A stretch of DNA of 34,371 nucleotides from Chloroflexota bacterium. GTDB taxonomy: Bacteria > Chloroflexota > Anaerolineae > Anaerolineales > Villigracilaceae. The stretch spans positions 1-34,371 of the forward strand of contig JAIOOU010000005.1 in NCBI GenBank assembly GCA_021414245.1. The letters run 5' to 3'. Shown here piece by piece: positions 22,702 through 28,738 of the stretch. Position numbers and translations under genes: made by a program. Below the pieces are notes generated by a model that did no database searches, was not told where the DNA came from, and saw only the letters and a program-made list of their open reading frames with translations. Positions within the stretch are counted from its first letter, which is position 1. Each line of letters starts with the position of its first letter.

Positions 22702-24543
22702 TTAACAAATGCGCGTGATGGCGATCAAGATGGTACGCCTGCCGGTAAATCCATTCGCGTCCTGCACATCCAGGATCAAGCGGCCAAACCCATTGACCTC
22801 ACAGCCGCCAAATGAAACCGTATTTGACGGCGCCCAGGCCAGGCTCGAGCCCGACCCGATCTCGAATTCAGTCCCTCCGTTTCCTGCGGCATCCGTCGGG
22901 TAGGCAAAGGACCATTTGAATCGATAGGGATCCTGCCCTCCGCTTGCAAAGCCCGAAAGCGTGATCGATTCATCCGGACCCACGCTTCCGCCATCCTGCG
23001 GGTTGTCAATCGTCACGAGGATATTCGGAGGCGGCAGCACTTCCAACGAAACCGAGGCGCTCGCGCTCGCTCCCGCCGGATCGGTGGCGGTCAGCCTCAA
23101 GGTGCGGGTCCCGACAGTATTAAAGGTCACCGAGCCGCGCTCGCAATCATTGATCGGGAAAGGGTCGCCTGATACATCGCTGGACCAGCGGCAGTTAAGC
23201 TGGCCCCCATCCACATCCATTGCGGAGGCGCGCAATTTAACCGGTTCGCCCTGATAGACCTGCGATCCCTGGTGCGGACTTTGGATCGAGACCAACGGCG
23301 GTTGGTTGATTCCGCTGGCAATACCTGTACAGGCTTTATATAATTCCTTCTGATAACGCAATTTGATCACTTTGACAGAGTCGATGCCGACAAACAACCA
23401 GATGCATCCCTCGGCCTTCCATAACGCCCCGCCCTCGGAAGGCATTCCCGCCGGATTGGCGCGAAAGCGCGGACCCGCCTCGAGGCTGGCGAAGGGTCCA
23501 ATGGCGCCGTACAGCAGCAGTTTGAACTCGCCGCCGATCACGCCGCGCAGATCGACCTGGCCATTGAAGCTGGGGTTGGGTTTCAGAAAATCAAAGGAGG
23601 CCTCGCTCAGGTCCTTGAAGCCGGTATCCGAGTTGTAGCTAAACCCGGCGGCCAGGGTCATCTTCTGACCGATGGCATAATCCAGCTTGGAACTCAATTC
23701 GCCATCCCCCTGAAGGTAAATACTAAGGATCGGCACGAACACCACCGGAACCGGTCCGATCCACAGCGTGAAGGGACTGAACTCGTGCCGGGCGATCTCG
23801 ATCTTTTTATGGAAGCTCGAGACATCGCCCTTCACATTGAGCGAGACGTTTTCGAAGATGCCGATGCGGGTCATGAAGTTCAGGTCGGGAATCTCGGCGC
23901 ACACCCCGAAGACCTTGTCGTTACAGGAAATATTCAAGTCAGTCTCGAGCTTGGGTTCCAGACTGGCATTGCCGACCACCTTCACTCTTCCGCCCGTCCC
24001 GAAATCCGTATCGATCGAGTAGGAAAGCGGCTGCGGACCCAGTACAGCTGTATCCATGATGGATTGGCCGGCCCTGCCCGGTTCGCTAAAAGTCACACCC
24101 GGTAAAAACCAACTGGAACGGATATCCTCGGGCCGCAGATCGCGCACGGTAGCCGCATGGCCCTCATGGACCGCTTCGATCAATTCCGCATCCGCGGTCT
24201 CAACGATGACCTGTCCACCCTCCGTCCGTTTGGATACGACCTTGCGCAGCAAGCCATAGGGCGCGGCCTGCGTGGCGTCTGAGACCAACACATCGCCAGC
24301 CTCCAAATCTTCCAGGAGCGGCGAGGAAGCACTGAAGGTCAGCGTAACCCCATCCTCGGAAACACTCTGCAACGAGGACTGCAGGCTGGCATCCATTACT
24401 TTTGTGGTGGGGGGAATCATATAATCCGTGGGCGCGGATGCAGGCGGCGGCGTGGGCGTCCCGCCTTGTGGAAGGTTGCAGACCGTGGTCAGGATCAAAA
24501 CGAGAATGGAAGCCGTGATTCTTCGGACCGATTCTTTCTTCAT
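22702..24543 (-). CDS. Exported protein with C-terminal PKD/Ig-like domains
   Basis: This 613-residue secreted protein has a basic N-terminus and a hydrophobic signal ending LILTTVC. The Cys could be lipidated, although Val just before it is unusual for a lipobox. A Pro/Thr linker follows. The central ~350 residues are beta-rich and unrecognised. Two PKD/cadherin-like Ig domains close the protein: PPLVSIQSPHQGSQVYQGEP ... LRLTATDPAGASA, then ILVTIDNPQDGGSVGPDESI ... LDVQDANGFTGRR. The start is ATG 24543 with an aaggag site; an upstream GTG overlaps it. It is the first gene of the operon with the membrane protein and diguanylate cyclase, so it could be a surface component of a c-di-GMP-controlled function. 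Confidence 0.83.
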   Translation of the reverse strand: MKKESVRRITASILVLILTTVCNLPQGGTPTPPPASAPTDYMIPPTTKVMDASLQSSLQSVSEDGVTLTFSASSPLLEDLEAGDVLVSDATQAAPYGLLRKVVSKRTEGGQVIVETADAELIEAVHEGHAATVRDLRPEDIRSSWFLPGVTFSEPGRAGQSIMDTAVLGPQPLSYSIDTDFGTGGRVKVVGNASLEPKLETDLNISCNDKVFGVCAEIPDLNFMTRIGIFENVSLNVKGDVSSFHKKIEIARHEFSPFTLWIGPVPVVFVPILSIYLQGDGELSSKLDYAIGQKMTLAAGFSYNSDTGFKDLSEASFDFLKPNPSFNGQVDLRGVIGGEFKLLLYGAIGPFASLEAGPRFRANPAGMPSEGGALWKAEGCIWLFVGIDSVKVIKLRYQKELYKACTGIASGINQPPLVSIQSPHQGSQVYQGEPVKLRASAMDVDGGQLNCRWSSDVSGDPFPINDCERGSVTFNTVGTRTLRLTATDPAGASASASVSLEVLPPPNILVTIDNPQDGGSVGPDESITLSGFASGGQDPYRFKWSFAYPTDAAGNGGTEFEIGSGSSLAWAPSNTVSFGGCEVNGFGRLILDVQDANGFTGRRTILIAITRIC

Positions 24544-24701
24544 GCTCACTCCTTATCAAACCTCTAAGATGGATGTTGATCCGGTCCTGCATTTCCAAAT
24601 CCTATTTGGTTTTCCCCTAACAGGTCAGGGTGGGTATTTTTATCATCCCAGAATTTATGCAATTACACCATAACGCGCATCCCCGGTAAAGGCTTTAATA
24701 G

Positions 24702-24839
24702 ACCTCTTGCATAAGTTACAAGGCTTTTACGTGTAAAACCTTTTTGAACCACTGAGACACGGAAACACCGAGAAAAAATAATCAAAAACTCCGTGGCTCG
24801 GTGTCTCCGTGGTTAGGATTTTTGACTTTTGCAAGAGGT
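24702..24839. mobile_element. MITE-like non-coding element with 15-bp terminal inverted repeats
   Basis: acctcttgcataagt (24702-24716) and acttttgcaagaggt (24825-24839) are inverted repeats matching at 14 of 15 positions. Between them lies a long imperfect palindrome built on aaccactgagacac and its partner ctccgtggtt. There is no coding capacity and no clear target-site duplication. The element fills most of the 355-bp gene-free gap between the PKD lipoprotein and the 74-residue gene. Confidence 0.6.
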
Positions 24840-24904
24840 TTTCGAATGGGGTCGATATGTTATATTGAGGTGATCGGAAATCCCGCCTGCAAAAGGAAGT
24901 TCAA

Positions 24905-25129
24905 ATGAGATACAGATTTCGATTTATCATCGACGACGAAGCCATCGCGGAGTTCGAGACCGATGCCAATCCCCCCGGCATCGGCGATGAAGTGGTGATC
25001 GGGCCGAAGCTGATCGCCGCGGACAAGGCCGCCCTGAGCCACAATACCTTCGTGGTGGACAATGTTCTGCACCTGTTCAACGAACCGGCCTCGACCCTGG
25101 TGGAGATCATGCTGGAAGTGCTGGATTGA
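24905..25129 (+). CDS. Small hypothetical protein
   Basis: This 74-residue soluble protein has a beta-strand-rich N-terminus (YRFRFIIDDEAIAEFETD), a GDEVVIG turn, and a C-terminal STLVEIMLEVLD strand. No family is recognised. An aaaggaag ribosome site lies 6 nt before the ATG. It lies directly downstream of the MITE-like element and is followed by a bidirectional hairpin. Confidence 0.68.
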   Translation: MRYRFRFIIDDEAIAEFETDANPPGIGDEVVIGPKLIAADKAALSHNTFVVDNVLHLFNEPASTLVEIMLEVLD

Positions 25130-25169
25130 CCGGCGCGGCTAAAATTCATCGAATTGCCAAAATAGTATA

Positions 25170-25201
25170 AGAGACAGCCACCCTCGCAGGCGACTGTCTC
25201 T
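25170..25201. terminator. Bidirectional hairpin between convergent genes
   Basis: agagacag (25170-25177) pairs with ctgtctct (25194-25201). It separates the plus-strand 74-residue gene from the minus-strand two-helix gene. The T-tract is short, so the efficiency is uncertain. Confidence 0.6.
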
Positions 25202-25220
25202 TTGCAATTCCGCGCCGACC

Positions 25221-25424
25221 CTATATGGGAATGAGGTGGAGCAGCAGGATGATCCCCAGGACGACCTGTCCGGCCACCAGGAACCAGAAGTAGACCGGGC
25301 TCTTCTCACGGTCAATGACCGAGGTGTTGCCGTAATCGTCACCGGACGTGACCCGGCCGCGGAAAACGGTAAAGCCCGCGTACAGCAAAAGCACAACTCC
25401 CAGAATGGACTGCCAATTGAACAT
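25221..25424 (-). CDS. Small two-helix membrane protein
   Basis: This 67-residue protein has two membrane helices (residues about 4-21 and 46-65) joined by a charged loop (GRVTSGDDYGNTSVIDREKS). No family is recognised. The aaggagatgtcgc-ATG context gives a strong ribosome site. It is monocistronic. Confidence 0.75.
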   Translation of the reverse strand: MFNWQSILGVVLLLYAGFTVFRGRVTSGDDYGNTSVIDREKSPVYFWFLVAGQVVLGIILLLHLIPI

Positions 25425-25511
25425 GCGACATCTCCTTTTCCAAACAATAAAGGGCCGAAATGCAATGCAGGCTGCAATGAATTAAGAACAGCATACAGGT
25501 GAAAAATTCGA

Positions 25512-25536
25512 ATAAAAATCCCCCGAATTTCCTAGT
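25512..25536 (+). repeat. Left copy of a 25-bp direct repeat
   Basis: These 25 bases are identical to 27850-27874, in the same orientation. Core: aaatcccccgaatttcctag. The two copies bracket the hydrolase gene, the LURP-like gene and the palindromic repeat array. Confidence 0.7.
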
Positions 25537-25559
25537 GGACCCGGCCTTCAAGGCCTGTG

Positions 25560-26405
25560 TCAGGCGGGCGATTTGTTCACGCGGCGTTCCAGGAAATCAA
25601 GTACCAGTTGATCGAATTTTTCAGGCTGTTCGAGGTACACAAGATGGCCTGAATGCGTGACCACCTGCCACTCCGAATTCCGGATGCTGTTTCGAATGAC
25701 CCCGGAATGTGCGTGATTGTCCGCGGTATCAAACTCACCGACCATGACCAGGACGGGTACTTTTATCCCGGAAAGATGCGGCCGTGCTTCCGCTTCGTCC
25801 AGTATTTCGACCGGATAGTCCGCCAGGTTTTGCGGAAAGGCGCTCAGGATCTCGCGTAAACGGGCCCGTGCGGAGCGGTTCTCTTCGGCGACCAGCCACG
25901 GGTCGTGCGCCCAGAATTCAATAAATTGCCCGACAGTTTCCTCGCCCCACCGATTAAGCCCGCGGCGATATTCGCCCTGGGAATCAAACTCCACGCCCCG
26001 CGCTTCCGCTCCAACCAGCACCAGGGCACCCACCCGCTCCGGGCAGGCAATCGCAAAGTCGAGCGCCAGCCTTCCACCTGCCGAACCGCCGATCAGAATT
26101 GCCGTCTGAAGTCCAAGGAAATCAAACAATCCCTTCAAGGTTTCGACTTCTGAATAGGATGCGGCAGGTGGTTTGGAGTTTCCATATCCGGGCCGGTCAT
26201 AGCGGATCACGGTGTAGCTTTTGGAATACGCCTTGAATTGTGCATCGAAGACCAGGCTGTGAAGCAATCCATCGTGCAGAAAGACGACCGGCAGTCCTTC
26301 GCCGGCCACTTCGTAGTGGATGGTGTTCCCCGCCACGCCGGTCAGGCCGGATGCGGAACCTGTTCGGGCGACGATCTCCCGGGTCGAAGTAACGGCAATC
26401 GGCAT
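25560..26405 (-). CDS. Alpha/beta-fold hydrolase
   Basis: This 281-residue cytoplasmic alpha/beta hydrolase has a full catalytic set. The nucleophile elbow is GGSAGG (Ser near residue 107), the acid is in GEFDTADN (near 230), and the His is in HSGHLVYLEQP (near 257). HDGLLHS supplies the oxyanion-hole turn and RYDRPGYGNS follows beta-4. The substrate is unknown; such enzymes include esterases, epoxide hydrolases and lactonases. The start is ATG 26405, with a gggagg site; the TTG 12 nt upstream overlaps it. It may be monocistronic. Confidence 0.9.
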   Translation of the reverse strand: MPIAVTSTREIVARTGSASGLTGVAGNTIHYEVAGEGLPVVFLHDGLLHSLVFDAQFKAYSKSYTVIRYDRPGYGNSKPPAASYSEVETLKGLFDFLGLQTAILIGGSAGGRLALDFAIACPERVGALVLVGAEARGVEFDSQGEYRRGLNRWGEETVGQFIEFWAHDPWLVAEENRSARARLREILSAFPQNLADYPVEILDEAEARPHLSGIKVPVLVMVGEFDTADNHAHSGVIRNSIRNSEWQVVTHSGHLVYLEQPEKFDQLVLDFLERRVNKSPA

Positions 26406-26502
26406 GCGGCCTCCCAATCCATTAAATTAAGATGATGTGTGTGTTTCGCAGGTGACCCGGTCTGGAATCAACTTTCAGGTTGAGACTCCGCCGGGCTGGA
26501 GC

Positions 26503-27327
26503 CTACCAATCGTAGAAATAACCCTGGCGATTCCTCAAACTGTCATAATACAAGGCCAGGCCGAGCGCGATCAACAACACGTTTTCCTCGCTGCCGGACA
26601 GGTCCCGGCTGATCGATTGCAGCGCCGGATGAATCGGCCGGGTGCTTTCCGGGTGCGGATTACGGATCCAGGTGTCGGTGATGGCCGCGATCTCGCGCCC
26701 GTTGACCGTCAGCTTGTCATAGTTCACTTCACGGGATGTCAGGCGGTTGAGCAGGCTCTTTTCCTTGTTCCAGCGCCACTCCGCCACCCAGCGGGCTTCC
26801 AGCGTCCCATCCTTGCTGCGATACAGACAGTTTGGGTAAGTGACCGCGATGGAGCCGTCCTCTACCCCATCGACGGTTGTAACCACTTGAATGTTTTTAT
26901 CGGCCACGCTTTTACTGGTGACCTTTAACTCGATACGCCCCCGGCTGGTCTTGAGAATGACCGGGCCGTTCCTGGCTTGATGGCGTTCAAGCGTAAAGGC
27001 CATCCAGCCGGGACCTTTCGGGTCCTGCAAAGAGGCCACCACGCCCTGGGTATATCCATCACTGCGGCCAAGACCGGTGGTGTTCAGCCACCAGCCCTCC
27101 CATCGGCTGGAGAGATCCGCCCATGCATCAGGTCCCCACTCGCGGAGCGCCGCGGAGGCCAGGTATTCCTCGCCCTCCTTTTCCGGCCGGGTATTCATTT
27201 TTTTCACTGTGGAGGAGGCGGTTCGAAAGAAAAAGATCATCGCCCCGATAAAGATCACTAAAAAGAAGATGAACGCCAGACATCCCAATCCGAAGATGAC
27301 CAGGATCAGCACAAGATTATTATCCAT
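26503..27327 (-). CDS. Membrane-anchored protein with a possible LURP-one/scramblase-like domain
   Basis: This 274-residue protein begins with one membrane helix (residues about 4-35). A soluble beta-rich domain follows, with RGRIELKVTSKSV, GSIAVTYPNCLYRS and GREIAAITDTWI strands, and the C-terminal SEENVLLIALGLALYYDSLRNR helix buried in hydrophobics. The late D-x-W/Y...L-L-I-A-L-x-L-x-x-D pattern recalls the LURP-one/phospholipid-scramblase fold, a weak resemblance only. The reading frame continues upstream into the palindromic repeats, but ATG 27327 has the aaggagaaac site and defines the real start. Confidence 0.72.
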   Translation of the reverse strand: MDNNLVLILVIFGLGCLAFIFFLVIFIGAMIFFFRTASSTVKKMNTRPEKEGEEYLASAALREWGPDAWADLSSRWEGWWLNTTGLGRSDGYTQGVVASLQDPKGPGWMAFTLERHQARNGPVILKTSRGRIELKVTSKSVADKNIQVVTTVDGVEDGSIAVTYPNCLYRSKDGTLEARWVAEWRWNKEKSLLNRLTSREVNYDKLTVNGREIAAITDTWIRNPHPESTRPIHPALQSISRDLSGSEENVLLIALGLALYYDSLRNRQGYFYDW

Positions 27328-27562
27328 GGATTGTTTCTCCTTATGGTGGATGATCGCCGTGGACCGGGACCATGCTGCGTGCCGATTGGCCTGCCGGGGT
27401 GACCGGTCAGCATGCATGAACTGCGCCGGTCGATCGGGAAACGAATTGAACCATCCTACCATATACGACCCATTCCCCATAGTGACGATCCTGTCTTTGG
27501 CAAAGGGTTTCGAAGGTTTTAAACTCCCCAGAGCAGGCCATACGGGGAAAAGGAAGAAATGA

Positions 27563-27841
27563 TGTCGTTGCGAGGAGGGTGCGCGAAGCGCCCCGACGCG
27601 GCAACCTGCATATGCACGGGAGGTTGCTTCGTCGCCGCTGCACGGCTCCTCGCAACGACATGAGATGAGAAAGAGCGACACTCGTCGAAGGCCCCCGCGA
27701 AGCAGGTGTCGTTGCGAGGTGGGTGCGCGAAGCGCCCCGACACGGCAACCTGCATATGAACGGCAGGTTGCTTCGTCGCCGCTGCACGGCTCCTCGCAAC
27801 GAAATGAGATGAGAAAGAGCGACACGTCGTCGAAGGCCCGC
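27563..27841. repeat. Two tandem copies of a palindromic dispersed repeat (REP/BIME-like)
   Basis: Two ~135-bp units start at 27563 and 27707 (period 144 bp). Each begins with tgtcgttgcgagg, contains an inner gcaacct/aggttgc hairpin, and ends with a cctcgcaacga segment (14-bp perfect inverted repeat in unit 1: 27563-27576 with 27647-27660). The copies differ by a few substitutions and short indels. Six-frame reading yields the Cys-Glu-Glu peptide typical of dispersed repeat ORFs, not real proteins. Confidence 0.82.
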
Positions 27842-27849
27842 GCATTCCG

Positions 27850-27874
27850 ATAAAAATCCCCCGAATTTCCTAGT
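27850..27874 (+). repeat. Right copy of the 25-bp direct repeat
   Basis: Identical to 25512-25536. In this copy the next bases (tgac) complete the -35 box of the HU-like gene promoter. Confidence 0.7.
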
Positions 27875-27902
27875 TGACTTGACCTCCCGATTTTTATAGA
27901 AT
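27874..27902 (+). promoter_or_regulatory. Predicted promoter of the HU-like gene
   Basis: TTGACT (27874-27879) and TAGAAT (27897-27902) are spaced by 17 bp, 55 bp ahead of the ATG. The -35 box begins on the last base of the 25-bp repeat; the other copy has tggac here, so this is the only copy with a good box. Confidence 0.6.
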
Positions 27903-27957
27903 TTTTTCAAGGCATGGGACATGGGAGCCCGTGCATTAGAGGTAAAGGAGGTATCTC

Positions 27958-28362
27958 ATGAGCGTCAAGTTCAACATCGTCGAGCGGGGCAACCCGAGCA
28001 ACCGGGCGGCCCCAAAGAAGTTCTACCCGTCCATCCAGTCGACCGGGCGGGTGACCACCCGTCAGCTGGCGGAACAGGCCGCCAAAGAGTCGACCATGAG
28101 CCCCGCGGACATCATGGGGGCGATCGAGATCTTCCTGAGCGTCATCCCCGCCGAGCTTGCCAAGGGCAACATCGTTGAGCTGGGTGACTTCGGGACGTTC
28201 TGGCTGAAGACGACCTCGGAAGGGGCCGCCACAGCCGACGAGGTGCGCGCTTCCCAGATCACCAGCATCCTGCCGCGTTTCAACCCCGGCAGGCACTTCA
28301 AGCAGATGCTCGACCGGATCGAGTACGTCAAGGGGGGCCTGACCTCCCAACCGGACGAGTAA
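27958..28362 (+). CDS. HU-family DNA-binding protein (HU-related, Bacteroidetes-type)
   Basis: This 134-residue basic DNA-bending protein belongs to the HU/IHF superfamily. It starts MSVKFNIVERGNPSNRAAPK, has APKKFYPSIQSTGRVT, and carries the DNA-binding arm GNIVELGDFGTFWLKTTSEGA and PRFNPGRHFKQML. This layout is that of the HU-related family (TIGR01201 / HU-HIG type) abundant in Bacteroidetes, longer than ordinary ~90-residue HU. The aaaggaggt ribosome site is near-perfect and the gene has its own promoter and terminator. It lies next to tandem repeats and a restriction-modification gene; transfer from another phylum is possible. Confidence 0.9.
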   Translation: MSVKFNIVERGNPSNRAAPKKFYPSIQSTGRVTTRQLAEQAAKESTMSPADIMGAIEIFLSVIPAELAKGNIVELGDFGTFWLKTTSEGAATADEVRASQITSILPRFNPGRHFKQMLDRIEYVKGGLTSQPDE

Positions 28363-28375
28363 CCCGCCATCGCTC

Positions 28376-28405
28376 AGACGCCCCGCATGCGGGGCGTCTC
28401 CTTTT
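28376..28405 (+). terminator. Strong rho-independent terminator of the HU-like gene
   Basis: A perfect 12-bp palindromic stem (28376-28399, core gccccgcatgcggggc) is followed by ccttttg, 14 nt after the HU stop codon. Confidence 0.9.
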
Positions 28406-28480
28406 GTAGGGACCGAAGCCCCGGCCGTAGTGCCTATGCGAATACCAAACCGGCTCCCTGCCGATACCAAGAGGCGGGGA

Positions 28481-28590
28481 AAAACATTTAGAAGTTTTCC
28501 GGAAAACATTTAGAAGTTTTCGGCAAAAGGTTTAGAAGTTTTTCCAAAAACATTTAGAAGTCTTTGGGAAAAGGTTTGGAAGTTTTTGTG
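28481..28590 (+). repeat. Five 22-bp tandem repeats (iteron-like)
   Basis: Five copies of the unit aaaacatttagaagtttt plus a 4-nt spacer start at 28481, 28503, 28525, 28547 and 28569, exactly 22 bp apart. Copies 3 and 5 have aaaagg in place of aaaaca; copy 5 also has a tttgga change. Each unit is an imperfect palindrome, and the unit 1/2 junction (gttttccggaaaac) is a perfect one. 22 is not a multiple of three, so it does not code. It lies between the HU terminator and the restriction gene. Confidence 0.85.
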
Positions 28591-28603
28591 AACTGTCCTA
28601 GGG

Positions 28604-28628
28604 AGGTTTCCGGCGAGGTCGGAGACCT
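28604..28628. promoter_or_regulatory. Short hairpin between the tandem repeats and the restriction gene
   Basis: aggtttccg (28604-28612) and cggagacct (28620-28628) pair with one G-U. No gene lies here. Its role is unclear. Confidence 0.3.
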
Positions 28629-28664
28629 ATGCCGAGCGTGAAGTCTTCAGCATATTATTTCGGC

Positions 28665-28703
28665 TGTCAGCTGCTTATGACAAAATGTCAACCCCAAATG
28701 ACA
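28665..28703. promoter_or_regulatory. Two tandem TGTCA-N8-TGACA dyads upstream of the restriction gene
   Basis: TGTCA (28665-28669) and TGACA (28678-28682) flank 8 bp; 3 bp later TGTCA (28686-28690) and TGACA (28699-28703) again flank 8 bp. The two dyads are 21 bp apart, two helical turns, and end 35 bp before the ATG. Such an arrangement suits a dimeric repressor, like operators of restriction-modification systems. Confidence 0.6.
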
Positions 28704-28738
28704 GGTTTTCTTGTAAAATCAATCAAAGGGAAAAACAA

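Noticed and set aside
27328-27825. N-terminal extension of the 26503 gene through the repeats
   Set aside because: The extra frame runs over two palindromic repeat units and reads their typical Cys-Glu-Glu peptide; ATG 27327 has the only good ribosome site.
27407-27922. 171-residue reading frame on the minus strand
   Set aside because: It consists of the two repeat units plus the 25-bp repeat and has no ribosome site; a repeat artefact.
27907-28509. 200-residue frame opposite the HU-like gene
   Set aside because: It is the reverse frame of the HU-like gene and its terminator, with no ribosome site.
28481-28590. CRISPR array
   Set aside because: The 22-bp units are joined by only 3-5 bases with no unique spacers, and no cas genes are near.
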